Positions 43,092 to 53,589 of a DNA stretch of 64,000 nt are shown here, one piece after another (the first letter of the stretch is position 1; every line of letters begins with the position of its first letter). Source of the DNA: Actibacterium sp. 188UL27-1. Lineage in GTDB: Bacteria; Pseudomonadota; Alphaproteobacteria; Rhodobacterales; Rhodobacteraceae. The notes beneath the pieces are model-generated. The model was given only the letters and a program-made list of their open reading frames with translations, did no database searches and was not told the DNA's origin. Position numbers and translations under genes: made by a program. The stretch is taken from positions 186,001 to 250,000 of the forward strand of contig NZ_JAFEUL010000003.1 in the NCBI RefSeq assembly GCF_016901225.1, in the 5' to 3' direction.

Positions 43092-46035
43092 CACACCCGG
43101 CCCCCGGATGTTCGGCACCGCACCGGGGGTGGATTTCCCCCGCGCCGTCATTGCCGGGCTCGAACACCGCCTGGCCGGCGCACCGCCCGTCGCCTGGGCG
43201 CGGGTTACGCTTTACGTCAATACCCGCCGGATGCAGCGGCGCATCCTGGATCTTCTGGCCGCCGGGCCCCCGCGGTTGCTGCCCCAGATCCGGCTGATCA
43301 CCACCCCCGACGATGGCCCTATCGGCGCGGCGATCCCCACGCCGTTACCGCCGCTTCAAGTGCGTCTCGAACTCCGACAGCTCCTGGCGCGTCTAATGGA
43401 TGCCCAGCCGGAACTCGCCCCCCGCTCAGCACTTTTCGATCTGGCGGATAGCCTGGCCGCCCTGATGGACGAGATGCAAGGCGAAGGTGCCGCGCCCGAA
43501 ACGCTGCACCGCCTGGATGTGGCCGACCATGCCAGCCATTGGGGACGCAGTCTGACGATCCTGAGCATCGTGACCAACTACCTGAAAACCCTTGACCGGC
43601 CTTTTGGATCGGACGCGCGCTTGCGGCAGGTCACCCAGGCCTTGCAACGCCACTGGGCAACCTATCCGCCGCAGGATCCGGTGCTCATCGCGGGCTCCAC
43701 CGGCTCGCGCGGGGCGACCCGCCTGCTGATGGAAGCTGTGGCCCACCTGCCCCAAGGCGCCCTGATCCTGCCAGGATATGATTTTGACCAGCAGCCCGAC
43801 ATTTGGTCTGAACTCGACGATCCGAAAACGGGCGAGGATCACCCCCAATACCGGTTCCGTCACCTGATGCGGACCCTGAAACTGGGCCCGACAGACGTCC
43901 GTAAATGGGCCGAGATCACGCCACCGCACCCTGCCTGCAACAGGCTGATCTCTCTGGCGTTGCGTCCGGCCCCCGTGACCGATCAATGGCGGGCGCAAAG
44001 CCGGACCCTCACGGATCTCACCGGCACGACCGCGCACATGACCCTTGTCCAGGCCCCGACCCCGCGAGAGGAAGCGGCGACAATCGCCCTCTGCCTCCGC
44101 CAGGCGCTGGCCCAAGGTAAAACAGCGGCTCTGATCACACCCGACCGGATGCTGACCCGGCAGGTCACCGCCGCTCTTGACCGGTGGGCCATCACCCCCG
44201 ATGACAGCGCCGGGCGACCGCTGAACCAATCCGCGCCGGGGCGGTTTCTGCGCCATGTCGGGGCGGCCATGGCCAAACCCCTGCGGCTGGACCATGTGCT
44301 GACCCTGCTGAAGCATCCGCTCACCTGCTCGACCGATCAACGGGGCGACCACCTGCGCTGGACGCGAGAACTGGAGTTGTTCCTGCGCCGCGAGGGTTAC
44401 GCCTTTCCCAACCCAGCCCATACCGCGGCATGGCTGGCGAAGGTTGACCACCCGCCAACGGCCTGGGCCGATTGGCTGGACCAGACCCTGCTGACGGGGG
44501 AAACACCCGGCGACCGGGATCTCTCAGACCACCTGACCGATCACCTGGAACTGGCCGAACGTATCGCGGGCGGCCCCAGTGCCACATCCTCCGGCGCGCT
44601 CTGGAAAGAGACGGCGGGCGAGGCCGCCCAGACCACCGTAAATGATCTGCAGGGCAGCGCGGCCCATGGCGGGCGGATGAGCCACCGTGACTATCTCACC
44701 TTATTTTCCGGCGTGCTTGCGGGGAAGGAGGTGCGGGAAGCGCAACTCAGCCACCCCGATGTCATGATCTGGGGCACGCTGGAGGCACGGGTGCAAGGGG
44801 CAGATCTGGTGATCCTCGGCGGGCTCAATGATGGCGTCTGGCCCGAACTGCCCAGCCCTGACCCCTGGTTGAACCGGACCATGCGGCTTGACGCGGGACT
44901 GCTGCTGCCCGAACGGCGAGTCGGCCTGTCTGCCCATGACTTCCAACAGGCGATCTCGGCGCAGGAGGTCATCCTGTCCCGTGCCCTCCGCGATGATGAA
45001 GCCGAGACGATCCCCTCCCGTTGGTTGAACCGCCTCGGCAATCTGCTGCGCGGCACCAGCGACGAAGGGCAGGCGGCTTTCGCTGCCATGGAACGCCGCG
45101 GCGCAGACCTGATGCATTTGGCCAGAACACTCGACCAACCCACGGCACAGATCATTCCGGCAGGCCGCCCCTCACCATGCCCCCCGGCAGAGGCGCGGCC
45201 CAGGGAACTCCCCGTCACCGCAATCTCGACCCTGATTCGGGATCCCTACGCCGTCTATGCGCGCCATGTTCTGCGGCTTTATCCGCTTGATCCGGTCTTG
45301 CCCGAACCCGATGCCCGCCTCCGCGGGACGCTTCTGCACCGCGTCATGGGCGGCGTCATCCGCGAAGGCCACGCACTGCCCACCGATCCCGCCATCGCCC
45401 AATCCGCTCTTTTGCAAAGCATGGCACAGGTCCTCCACCAAGACGTCCCATGGCCCGCCATGGCCTACCTTTGGCAAGCGAAATTTAGGGCTGTTCTGCC
45501 GGATATCGTCGCGCGCGAAACCCCGCGCGCGACCCACGGCATCCCCGTTCTGGAAGAACGCCGGGGGCAGGTTGCTTTGCCCGGTCTCGACTTTACCCTA
45601 ACCGCGAAACCGGACCGGATCGACCAGCGGCGGGACGGCACCTTCGCCATCTACGACTACAAATCCGGCAAGCCCCCCAGCCAAAAAGAGGTCGAAGCGT
45701 TCGATAAACAACTCACGCTTGAGGCGGCGATGCTCGTCCGCGGGGGTTTCAAAGACCTCGGCCCAGGGCAAATCTCTGAACTGGCCTACATCGCGCTCGG
45801 TAACAGTGATACCGACCGGCCCATCATCTTGGATGGCAAGGATGGCACATATCTGCCCGACACCACGTGGGAGGGTTTGCACCGCTTGATCATCCACTAC
45901 CACAGCGAAACAAAGGGGTTCACCGCCCGCCGCGCGGTCCAGACCACCCGGTTCGAAGGCGATTATGACCATCTGAGCCGCCTCGGCGAATGGTCCGACA
46001 CTGACCCGCCCAAGGCGGAGGATGTGGGCCGATGA
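43084..46035 (+). CDS. addB: Double-strand break repair protein AddB
   Basis: This 983-residue subunit of the AddAB helicase-nuclease, the alphaproteobacterial counterpart of RecBCD, is started at ATG 43084 (MFDTPGPRMFGTAPG), overlapping murU. The N-terminal half is an inactive helicase-like fold that recognises the recombination hotspot; VLIAGSTGSRGATRLLM is in the region of the relict ATPase site. The C-terminal RecB-type nuclease has the motif FAIYDYKSGKPP. It pairs with AddA, whose start overlaps the stop. Confidence 0.95.
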   Translation: MFDTPGPRMFGTAPGVDFPRAVIAGLEHRLAGAPPVAWARVTLYVNTRRMQRRILDLLAAGPPRLLPQIRLITTPDDGPIGAAIPTPLPPLQVRLELRQLLARLMDAQPELAPRSALFDLADSLAALMDEMQGEGAAPETLHRLDVADHASHWGRSLTILSIVTNYLKTLDRPFGSDARLRQVTQALQRHWATYPPQDPVLIAGSTGSRGATRLLMEAVAHLPQGALILPGYDFDQQPDIWSELDDPKTGEDHPQYRFRHLMRTLKLGPTDVRKWAEITPPHPACNRLISLALRPAPVTDQWRAQSRTLTDLTGTTAHMTLVQAPTPREEAATIALCLRQALAQGKTAALITPDRMLTRQVTAALDRWAITPDDSAGRPLNQSAPGRFLRHVGAAMAKPLRLDHVLTLLKHPLTCSTDQRGDHLRWTRELELFLRREGYAFPNPAHTAAWLAKVDHPPTAWADWLDQTLLTGETPGDRDLSDHLTDHLELAERIAGGPSATSSGALWKETAGEAAQTTVNDLQGSAAHGGRMSHRDYLTLFSGVLAGKEVREAQLSHPDVMIWGTLEARVQGADLVILGGLNDGVWPELPSPDPWLNRTMRLDAGLLLPERRVGLSAHDFQQAISAQEVILSRALRDDEAETIPSRWLNRLGNLLRGTSDEGQAAFAAMERRGADLMHLARTLDQPTAQIIPAGRPSPCPPAEARPRELPVTAISTLIRDPYAVYARHVLRLYPLDPVLPEPDARLRGTLLHRVMGGVIREGHALPTDPAIAQSALLQSMAQVLHQDVPWPAMAYLWQAKFRAVLPDIVARETPRATHGIPVLEERRGQVALPGLDFTLTAKPDRIDQRRDGTFAIYDYKSGKPPSQKEVEAFDKQLTLEAAMLVRGGFKDLGPGQISELAYIALGNSDTDRPIILDGKDGTYLPDTTWEGLHRLIIHYHSETKGFTARRAVQTTRFEGDYDHLSRLGEWSDTDPPKAEDVGR

Positions 46036-49000
46036 GCCCCCGCGACAACGCCACCCAGGCACAGGTCGATGCCGCTGACCCAACGGCATCGACTTGGCTT
46101 GCCGCCAATGCGGGCTCCGGCAAAACCCGCGTTCTGACCGACCGGGTGGCGCGGCTGCTGCTGCAGAACGTCTCCCCCCAATCCGTGCTGTGCCTCACCT
46201 ACACCAAGGCCGCGGCGAGCGAGATGCAGAACCGCCTATTCTCAACCCTCGGGGCATGGGCGATGAAGGATGACGCCCCCCTCGCCGCCGCCCTGGCCGA
46301 ACTGGGCGTCGACCGCACCGACCCCCACACCCTGGCCGAGGCGCGTCGCCTCTTTGCCCGGGCCATCGAAACGCCCGGCGGCCTGAAAATCCAGACGATC
46401 CATTCCTTCTGCGCCACGCTCCTGCGCCGCTTCCCGCTGGAAGCTGGCGTCCCCCCCGGATTTACCGAGATGGACGACCGCGCCGCCCAGGACCTGCGTG
46501 CCGATATCCTCAATGACCTGGCCGAGGCCGACCCCGACCTGTTTAAGGCCACCGCCACCCATGTCAGCGACCAGAGCCTTGCCAGCCTCACGGCCCAGAT
46601 CAACACCCACCGGGAGGCCCTGTCTGCCAACCCGAACTGGCCCGAAATGGCGCAGCTTTTCAGTATTCCAGACGGCTTCGATGAAACCACAATCCGGCAG
46701 GCCGTGTTTCAGGGCACCGAAGATGACATGCTCTGCGCACTCCTGCCCATCCTCGCCGCCAGCGGACCACAAGACCAGGGTGCGGGCCGGAAACTTGCCG
46801 CACTCCGGCCCCTTGACCTGTCCAAACTCGGCGGGCTGGAGGACATCTTCCTTTACGGCGAAAAGGCCAAAAACCCTTTCGCCGCCAAACTCGACCGGTT
46901 CCCGACCAAAGGCATCCGCACCACGCATCCCGATCTAACCGCTGACCTCCACGCCTTCATGCAACGGGTCGAGGACACGCGCGAAGACCGCCTCGCCCTC
47001 CAGGCCGCACGCAAAACCCATATCCTGCACCAATTCGCCGCCGCTTTCCTGCCGCGCTACGAACAGCGCAAAGCGCTGACCGGGCAACTTGATTTCGACG
47101 ACCTGATCCTCAAGGCGCGCGACCTGCTGATCCGCCCTGGCCTCGCCGAATGGGTGCTCTACAAGCTAGACGGTGGCATCAGCCACATTCTGGTGGACGA
47201 GGCGCAGGATACCAGCCCCCAGCAATGGCAGGTCATCCGCGCCCTGACCGAAGAATTCACCAGCGGCGCCATGGATGACACCCGCACGATCTTTGTCGTG
47301 GGCGACAAGAAACAGTCGATCTATTCGTTCCAGGGCGCTGATCCCTCGGGATTCGACAGGATGCGCGATGATTTTGCCCGGCGCCTCACCGCCATCGAAC
47401 AGCCTCTGGCCGAACGGCGGCTGGAATACTCCTTCCGCTCGGCCCCGGCGATTCTGACGCTGGTCGATCAGGTCTTCGATAACCCCGACAGCCACTTGGG
47501 CCAGGTCACCCATGCGGCCTTCAAAGGCGACATGCCGGGCCGTATCGATCTGTGGCCCGTGGTCGAAAAGGCCGAAACCGAAGACGAAGACCCCTGGGAC
47601 GCGCCCATGGATCTGGTCAGCGCAGAACACCATAACAACCGCCTGGCCCGCGCCATCGCGGACGAGATCACGCGGATGAAGCGCGACGAGGTGCTGCATC
47701 AACCCGTCAAGGCCGACAACCCGAATGCGGGCGCAATGGTCGCGCGTCCCATCACGGATGGCGACATCCTGATCCTCGTCCAGTCCCGCGCGCCGCTCTT
47801 TCACGAGATCATTCGCGCCTGCAAAGAGGCGGGCCATGCCATCGCCGGGGCCGACCGCCTGAAACTGGGCGGCGAACTGGCCGTGCGTGACCTGCTGGCA
47901 CTCCTGCGGTTCCTGGCGACACCGGAGGATGATTTATCCCTCGCCGCCGCGCTCCGCTCTCCCCTCTTTGGCCTAACCGAAGACGATCTTTTCCGCCTCG
48001 CCCATCCCCGCAAAGGCTACCTGTGGGAGGCCATGCGCACCCAGGACACAGCCGCCCGCACCCTCCTTTCAACCCTGCTGAACCAGGTCGACTTCCTGCG
48101 CCCCTATGACCTGCTGATGCGCATTCTTTTGCGCCATGACGGCCGCCGCAATCTGACTGCCCGCCTCGGCGAAGAGGCCGAGGATGGCATTGACGCCATC
48201 CTCTCCCAGGCGCTCAACTACGAACAAAAGGAACCGCCCAGCCTCACCGGGTTTCTCGCCTGGATGGAAAGCGGCGAGGTCGAGATCAAACGCCGGGCGG
48301 ACAGCACCGGCGACAAGATCCGCGTCATGACCGTCCATGGCGCTAAGGGGTTGGAGGCGCCGATCGTCTTCCTCCCCGAAACGGGTGCCAAACAGGAGCG
48401 TGTCCGCGATGACCTGCTGTCCGATGAAGACGGCAACATCCTGTGGAAGACGCCCGCCGGGGAAAGCCCCCTGCCGCTGCAAACCGCGCTCGAAGACCGC
48501 AAACATCGCGACCGCGAAGAACGCCAACGGCTGCTCTATGTCGCCATGACACGCGCCGAAAACTGGCTGGTTGTCTGCGCGGCAGGCGACCAAAAGAATG
48601 ACGCAGACTGGTACGCCCAGATCGCGCAAGGGATGGAACGGGCCGGCGCTGTCCATCAGGATTTCGCCTTGGGCGCGGGCCAACGGCTGGAACCGCTGCC
48701 CTGGCCGATGGAACCGCCGCAATCCGCGGACCAGCCCATTACCGAACCATGGGCAAAGCCCCCTTGGCTCACCGATACAGTTCCGGCACCAGACCGTCCG
48801 GTGGGCCCCATTTCCCCGTCAAACCTCGGCGGCGCAAAGGCGCTGCCCCGCGAATGGGATGGCGGGCTGACCACCGAACAGGCCATGGTTCAAGGCAGCC
48901 AAATCCACCTGCTGCTGGAACACCTGCCCGGCCAGGATCCCGCCAACTGGCCCGCCATGGCGGCCGCCCTGTTGGGCGAACATGGGCAACCCGCGCTGAC

Positions 49001-49370
49001 CCGGGCACAGCGCGTGCTGACCGATCCCGCACTCACCCACATCTTCGCACCGGACAGCTTGGCCGAGGTCGACATCATGGCCCCCATCCCCGGCGCGACC
49101 CGCATCCTGCACGGCACCATCGACCGGCTGCTGATCGCGCCCGATCATGTCCTGGCCGTCGATTTCAAATCCAACATCGCCGTCCCGCAGATAGCCAAGG
49201 ACATACCAGATGGCCTCCTGCGCCAGATGGGGGCCTATGCCATGGCCCTGGCCCAGATCTACCCAAACCACCGGATCGATACGGCCATCCTGTGGACCGA
49301 AACCGCAACGCTGATGACCCTGCCACACGGCCTCGTGAGCAAAACGTTGCAATCGGCCACCTTCCCTTGA
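46032..49370 (+). CDS. addA: Double-strand break repair helicase AddA
   Basis: This 1112-residue UvrD/RecB-type helicase-nuclease has Walker [11 protein letters not shown] (residues 28-32 GSGKT), motif Ia [13 protein letters not shown], motif [14 protein letters not shown] (near 387), motif [18 protein letters not shown], motif [14 protein letters not shown], and motif [12 protein letters not shown]. The C-terminal nuclease motif is [10 protein letters not shown] (near 1042). It unwinds and trims DNA ends for RecA loading. It ends the tsaE-addA gene string. All motifs are intact. Confidence 0.97.
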   Translation: MSPRDNATQAQVDAADPTASTWLAANAGSGKTRVLTDRVARLLLQNVSPQSVLCLTYTKAAASEMQNRLFSTLGAWAMKDDAPLAAALAELGVDRTDPHTLAEARRLFARAIETPGGLKIQTIHSFCATLLRRFPLEAGVPPGFTEMDDRAAQDLRADILNDLAEADPDLFKATATHVSDQSLASLTAQINTHREALSANPNWPEMAQLFSIPDGFDETTIRQAVFQGTEDDMLCALLPILAASGPQDQGAGRKLAALRPLDLSKLGGLEDIFLYGEKAKNPFAAKLDRFPTKGIRTTHPDLTADLHAFMQRVEDTREDRLALQAARKTHILHQFAAAFLPRYEQRKALTGQLDFDDLILKARDLLIRPGLAEWVLYKLDGGISHILVDEAQDTSPQQWQVIRALTEEFTSGAMDDTRTIFVVGDKKQSIYSFQGADPSGFDRMRDDFARRLTAIEQPLAERRLEYSFRSAPAILTLVDQVFDNPDSHLGQVTHAAFKGDMPGRIDLWPVVEKAETEDEDPWDAPMDLVSAEHHNNRLARAIADEITRMKRDEVLHQPVKADNPNAGAMVARPITDGDILILVQSRAPLFHEIIRACKEAGHAIAGADRLKLGGELAVRDLLALLRFLATPEDDLSLAAALRSPLFGLTEDDLFRLAHPRKGYLWEAMRTQDTAARTLLSTLLNQVDFLRPYDLLMRILLRHDGRRNLTARLGEEAEDGIDAILSQALNYEQKEPPSLTGFLAWMESGEVEIKRRADSTGDKIRVMTVHGAKGLEAPIVFLPETGAKQERVRDDLLSDEDGNILWKTPAGESPLPLQTALEDRKHRDREERQRLLYVAMTRAENWLVVCAAGDQKNDADWYAQIAQGMERAGAVHQDFALGAGQRLEPLPWPMEPPQSADQPITEPWAKPPWLTDTVPAPDRPVGPISPSNLGGAKALPREWDGGLTTEQAMVQGSQIHLLLEHLPGQDPANWPAMAAALLGEHGQPALTRAQRVLTDPALTHIFAPDSLAEVDIMAPIPGATRILHGTIDRLLIAPDHVLAVDFKSNIAVPQIAKDIPDGLLRQMGAYAMALAQIYPNHRIDTAILWTETATLMTLPHGLVSKTLQSATFP

Positions 49371-49428
49371 CGGCCAACCAGCCCGTCCCTACCTTCCGCC
49401 CCCAACCCTGATGCCAAGGAGAACCCCC

Positions 49429-49749
49429 ATGGCCACCTTAGCCGTCACCGACGACACGTTCGACGCCGAAGTCAAACAATCCGCTGTCCCCGTCGTGGTG
49501 GATTTCTGGGCCGAATGGTGCGGTCCCTGCAAACAGATCGGCCCCGCATTGGAAGAGCTCTCTTCCGAAATGGAAGGCCGCGTAAAAATCGTCAAAGTCA
49601 ACGTGGACGAGAACCCCAATTCGCCCGCCTCCCTCGGCGTGCGTGGCATCCCGGCGCTCTTCATGTTCAAGGATGGCGAGGTCGTCGCCAACAAGACAGG
49701 CGCCGCCCCCAAAGCCGCCCTCCAAAGCTGGATCGAAGAAAGCGTCTAA
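49429..49749 (+). CDS. trxA: Thioredoxin
   Basis: This 106-residue classical thioredoxin is started at ATG 49429 with AAGGAG eight bases upstream. The active site is W30-C31-G-P-C34-K; the cis-Pro is in [13 protein letters not shown]. It is a cytoplasmic disulfide reductant. It follows addA by 58 bases with its own ribosome-binding site and ends at a strong terminator. Confidence 0.97.
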   Translation: MATLAVTDDTFDAEVKQSAVPVVVDFWAEWCGPCKQIGPALEELSSEMEGRVKIVKVNVDENPNSPASLGVRGIPALFMFKDGEVVANKTGAAPKAALQSWIEESV

Positions 49750-49777
49750 GCCCCTCGATCCACAGATTGCATGACAA

Positions 49778-49805
49778 GGGCCCGGACCATCCGCCGGGCC
49801 TTTTT
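49778..49805 (+). terminator. Rho-independent terminator after trxA
   Basis: Stem GGCCCGG (49779-49785) and CCGGGCC (49794-49800), 8-base loop, followed directly by TTTTT at 49801-49805. Confidence 0.9.
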
Positions 49806-49926
49806 ACGTGTCCTGCAAACCGCGAACGCCTCATTATGTGTTTAGAAATATCCCCGCCGGAGGCATAAAATCCAACGGCGCAGCGCGCCATGACAGACCT
49901 GGCCTTTTTCTCGGCGCTCCCAATAC

Positions 49927-49956
49927 GTATGTATCCGGTATGTATGGAATACATAC
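49927..49956 (+). promoter_or_regulatory. Three 11-bp-phased 8-mer repeats upstream of hslV
   Basis: GTATGTAT occurs at 49927-49934 and 49938-49945, and its complement ATACATAC at 49949-49956, each starting 11 bases after the last. The second and third form a perfect inverted repeat with a 3-base spacer. They lie 47-76 bases before the hslV start, in the likely promoter. The arrangement is that of an operator with three half-sites on one face of the helix. The binding protein is unknown. Confidence 0.55.
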
Positions 49957-50002
49957 GGTTTGTGCATCGAATGTGCATGGCCAAAATACGGGAGTTTTAA
50001 CG

Positions 50003-50560
50003 ATGGCGAGGGATCAGTTTCCCGGCTGGCACGGCACCACGATCCTGGGTGTCAAACGTGGTGGGCAGGTCGTGGTGGCGGGCGACGGCCAGGTCAGCCT
50101 GGGTCAGACCGTGATCAAAGGGACGGCGCGCAAGGTGCGCCGCCTGAACACCGCGGGACAAGATATTGTGGCCGGTTTCGCTGGGTCCACAGCAGATGCC
50201 TTCACCCTGCTCGAACGGCTAGAGGCCAAGCTGGAGGCCACATCAGGCCAGCTTGCCCGCGCCAGTGTGGAACTGGCCAAGGACTGGCGCACCGACAAAT
50301 ACCTGCAAAAGCTGGAGGCGATGCTGATCGTCACCGACGGGTCCGAGCTGCTGGTCATCACCGGCGCAGGCGATGTTCTTGAACCAGAACAAGGGGTTGC
50401 GGCCATTGGCTCCGGCGGCAATTACGCACTCGCCGCCGCCCGCGGCCTGCTTGAGACCGAGTTTGACGCCGAAGAGATCGCCCGCAAAGCCATGGCCATC
50501 GCGGCTGACATTTGCGTCTACACCAACGGCAACCTCACCGTGGAAACGATATCGTCATGA
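50003..50560 (+). CDS. hslV: ATP-dependent protease subunit HslV
   Basis: This 185-residue peptidase subunit starts at ATG 50003 ([17 protein letters not shown]) after GGGAG. The propeptide is removed before T12 in HGTTILG, which becomes the catalytic N-terminal Thr. [10 protein letters not shown] and the [14 protein letters not shown] block are typical. It forms a dodecamer with the HslU unfoldase for heat-shock proteolysis. Unusually, hslU is not next but 1.7 kb on, after a DUF2157 gene and an opposed DM13 gene. Confidence 0.96.
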   Translation: MARDQFPGWHGTTILGVKRGGQVVVAGDGQVSLGQTVIKGTARKVRRLNTAGQDIVAGFAGSTADAFTLLERLEAKLEATSGQLARASVELAKDWRTDKYLQKLEAMLIVTDGSELLVITGAGDVLEPEQGVAAIGSGGNYALAAARGLLETEFDAEEIARKAMAIAADICVYTNGNLTVETISS

Positions 50561-51633
50561 GCCTGACCCGGGACGATATCCGCGCCGCCGTCCAGAACGG
50601 CACCATAACCGAAGCGCAGGCAGCCGGTATCGTCGCCTTGTCCGATGCCCGCCGCGGCGCTCGCGAAAACCTGCATGGCCTTGATGAACCTTTCGAATTG
50701 TTCAAGGGTTTCAACGAGATATTCATCGTGGTCGGCCTCAGCATCCTCTATGCCGGTTGGGCCGGGCTGACCGCCGTGTCGGTCTTTGCCTTCGGAACGA
50801 ATGATGCAGGTGTAAGCGCAATTCTCTTTGGTCTGGCGGGCATTGCCGCTCTTGCGGGCCTCGCCACGTATTTCACACGCAGGCGCAGGATGGTCGCGCC
50901 GTCCATCGCACTCACTGTCATGGTGGGGCTCAGCGCCACCCAGATTGGGATTGGCCTGGGAAACGAGATCGGCGAAACCATTTTCGTCACGGGTCTGTGC
51001 TGTACGATTGCGCTGACCGGGTTCTGGGCCGTTTTCCGTATCCCGTTTGCGATGCTGCTGATTGCCTTGTCGGTCTTTACCGCATGCTTTGGGCTCCTGG
51101 CATCGGGCGGGGGCGTTATTCAGTCACCGCTAGAACTGTTCTTGCTATCGGATGACGGGCCGCTTGCCATCCTGACAATCGGGCTGGGCCTGTTGGGGTT
51201 CGCAATTGCCCTGTGGTTCGACATGTCGGACCCGCACCGGGTGACCCGCCGCGCGCAGAACGGGTTCTGGCTGCACATCATCTCGGCCCCCGCCATCGTC
51301 AATACAGTGGCATTGACGCTATTTCAGGCAGAAACCATCGCATCCTACCTTACATTGCTGTGCTTTCTGGCGGTGATCGCCGTCATGGCCATCGCGATTG
51401 ACCGCCGTTCATTCCTGGTCTCGGGCGTCGGCTATGTGGTCGCGCTGGCCGTCACGGTGGCAGAGGATCAGGCGTTCTGGGCGATCCTCCTTTTGGGCGT
51501 CGGGCTGGTTCTGCTGGGGGCACAATGGGAAAAGCTGCGCCGCGGCCTGATGAACACCCTGCCCAGCTTTCCCGGCAAAACCCGGTTGCCGCCGTGGGAC
51601 ACGCTTCCCCCGGCGGCACCGGCCGTGCCCTGA
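50557..51633 (+). CDS. DUF2157-type multispan membrane protein
   Basis: The start at ATG 50557 overlaps the hslV stop (ATGA), so the two are co-translated. The 358-residue protein has a cytoplasmic N-terminal helix pair ([24 protein letters not shown], as in DUF2157 proteins) followed by about ten hydrophobic spans from residue 63 to 338. The C-terminal tail is Pro-rich. No enzyme motif is seen. Its function is unknown; coupling to hslV suggests expression with the heat-shock protease, perhaps in envelope stress. Confidence 0.7.
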   Translation: MSLTRDDIRAAVQNGTITEAQAAGIVALSDARRGARENLHGLDEPFELFKGFNEIFIVVGLSILYAGWAGLTAVSVFAFGTNDAGVSAILFGLAGIAALAGLATYFTRRRRMVAPSIALTVMVGLSATQIGIGLGNEIGETIFVTGLCCTIALTGFWAVFRIPFAMLLIALSVFTACFGLLASGGGVIQSPLELFLLSDDGPLAILTIGLGLLGFAIALWFDMSDPHRVTRRAQNGFWLHIISAPAIVNTVALTLFQAETIASYLTLLCFLAVIAVMAIAIDRRSFLVSGVGYVVALAVTVAEDQAFWAILLLGVGLVLLGAQWEKLRRGLMNTLPSFPGKTRLPPWDTLPPAAPAVP

Positions 51634-51636
51634 GCT

Positions 51637-52029
51637 TTACCGCAGGTTTGCCACACCCAGCGGCACGCTGAAGCGTTCGCACCACAGATAAACCTGGTTA
51701 TATTTGGACAGGTCCAAGTTGGCGGGGATCCGGTAAAGCTGCGCGCCGCTGGTCTTGGCCAGTTTCGACATCCTTGTTTCACGGGCATAGCCATTGCGTC
51801 CCAACGCCACCCAGGGATCAGGTGCTCCATCAAAGAAGAAATCATTCCCCAACTGCACGTAATTCCTGCCGTCGCGGGACACGATGGCGACGGATCCCCG
51901 GGTGACATGGTTGCTCGCGCCCCTGAACGTTCCCCTGCCCATGGCCGACACCGCGTTGGGGATGATCGACAGGCTTGCAGCAGCGGGAATTGCGGCGGCA
52001 GAGGCCAGAAAAGTACGCCGGGAAATCAT
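51637..52029 (-). CDS. Tat-exported DM13 domain protein
   Basis: The start at 52029 (MISRRTFLASAAAIPAAASL) gives a twin-arginine signal (SRRTF). The mature 100 residues form a DM13 domain: GRGTFRGASNHVTRGSVAIV, LGNDFFFDGAPDPWVALG, and a C-terminal strand with one Cys (YLWCERFSVPLG). DM13 domains are predicted redox or heme-binding modules. It is encoded against the hslV/hslU direction, convergent with the DUF2157 gene. Confidence 0.8.
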   Translation of the reverse strand: MISRRTFLASAAAIPAAASLSIIPNAVSAMGRGTFRGASNHVTRGSVAIVSRDGRNYVQLGNDFFFDGAPDPWVALGRNGYARETRMSKLAKTSGAQLYRIPANLDLSKYNQVYLWCERFSVPLGVANLR

Positions 52030-52234
52030 GACAGGATCCTTTGCATATGGGTGTTGCCAGCACGCTACGGACGGGGCGGCCCTGGCGATACCCGCTGACA
52101 TCCAATCTCACGCGCCTCTGATCGGTCGTGAAAACCGGACCTGCCCTTGTGTTTTCATCTGTGGGTTTTACCTGCCACCCGCGGAGATATAGAGAGATGC
52201 GACTTGTGCCCAACCGCGTTACGAAAGACCTGTT

Positions 52235-53545
52235 ATGACCGACCTGACCCCCCGCGAAATCGTCTCTGAGCTTGACCGGTTCATCATCGGGCAAGCCGAT
52301 GCCAAGCGGGCCGTGGCCGTCGCCCTGCGCAACCGGTGGCGGCGCAAACGGTTGAACGATGATATCCGCGACGAGGTTTATCCAAAGAACATCCTGATGA
52401 TCGGCCCAACGGGCGTCGGCAAGACCGAGATCAGTCGCCGCCTGGCCAAACTCGCCAAGGCGCCCTTCCTCAAGGTCGAGGCCACAAAGTTTACCGAGGT
52501 CGGCTATGTCGGGCGCGACGTCGAACAAATCATCCGGGACCTGACAGATGCCGCCATTGTCCAGACCCGCGATGAAAAACGCGAACAGGTCAAGGCCAAC
52601 GCCCATCAGGCCGCCGAAGACCGCGTGCTGAAAGCCATTGCCGGGGATGGTGCCCGTGACCAGACCCTGACCATGTTCCGCGAAAAGCTGCGCAACGGCG
52701 ATCTGGACGATACCGTGATCGAGCTGGACGTGGCCGATACCTCCAACCCGCTGCAGGGGTTCGAGATACCGGGACAGCCGGGCATGCCGCCCATGGGTGG
52801 CATCAATCTGGGCGATATCTTTGGCAAAGCGATGGGCGGCCGGACGGTGCGGCGCAAGTTGACCGTCTCCCAATCCTACGAATTGCTGATCGCGGAAGAG
52901 GCTGACAAGTTGCTGGATGATGAAACCATCACCAAGGCTGCGCTCGAATCCGTGCAGGAAAGCGGTATCGTCTTCATTGACGAGATCGACAAGGTCTGTG
53001 CCCGGTCTGATGCCCGCGGCGCCGATGTCAGCCGCGAAGGGGTGCAGCGCGACCTGTTGCCCCTGATCGAAGGCACGACCGTATCAACCAAGCATGGCCC
53101 GGTCAAAACCGACCATATCCTGTTCATCGCCTCCGGCGCCTTTCATATCGCAAAACCGTCGGATCTGCTGCCCGAATTGCAAGGCCGCCTGCCGATCCGC
53201 GTTGAACTGCGCGCCCTGACCGAACAGGATTTCGTCCGCATCCTGACCGAAACCGACAACGCCCTGACCCGCCAATATACCGCATTGATGGCGACCGAGG
53301 CGGTCGAGGTCTCATTCACCCCCGATGGCATCGACGCGCTGGCCCGGATCGCGGCGGAAGTGAACCAGAGCGTCGAAAACATCGGTGCGCGGCGGCTTTA
53401 CACCATCGTGGAGCGCGTGTTCGAGGAGCTGAGCTTCACCGCCCCCGACCGCGATGGAGAGCAGATCGAGGTCAACGCCGCCTTTGTCGAAGACAATATT
53501 GGCGCCCTCGCCCGGTCCGCCGATATCAGCAAATACGTCCTTTAG
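52235..53545 (+). CDS. hslU: ATP-dependent protease ATPase subunit HslU
   Basis: This 436-residue AAA+ unfoldase has Walker [12 protein letters not shown] (residues 57-64), Walker [11 protein letters not shown] (near 247-252), sensor regions [15 protein letters not shown], and a C-terminal hydrophobic tail ADISKYVL that docks into HslV. The pore motif is [14 protein letters not shown] (GYVG). Between these lies the substrate-binding I domain (about 110-230). It is intact and starts with its own leader about 200 bases after the divergent DM13 gene. Confidence 0.97.
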   Translation: MTDLTPREIVSELDRFIIGQADAKRAVAVALRNRWRRKRLNDDIRDEVYPKNILMIGPTGVGKTEISRRLAKLAKAPFLKVEATKFTEVGYVGRDVEQIIRDLTDAAIVQTRDEKREQVKANAHQAAEDRVLKAIAGDGARDQTLTMFREKLRNGDLDDTVIELDVADTSNPLQGFEIPGQPGMPPMGGINLGDIFGKAMGGRTVRRKLTVSQSYELLIAEEADKLLDDETITKAALESVQESGIVFIDEIDKVCARSDARGADVSREGVQRDLLPLIEGTTVSTKHGPVKTDHILFIASGAFHIAKPSDLLPELQGRLPIRVELRALTEQDFVRILTETDNALTRQYTALMATEAVEVSFTPDGIDALARIAAEVNQSVENIGARRLYTIVERVFEELSFTAPDRDGEQIEVNAAFVEDNIGALARSADISKYVL

Positions 53546-53589
53546 CGCCAAGTTCATTTTCCCAGCCAACGATCTGAACGAAGACATCC

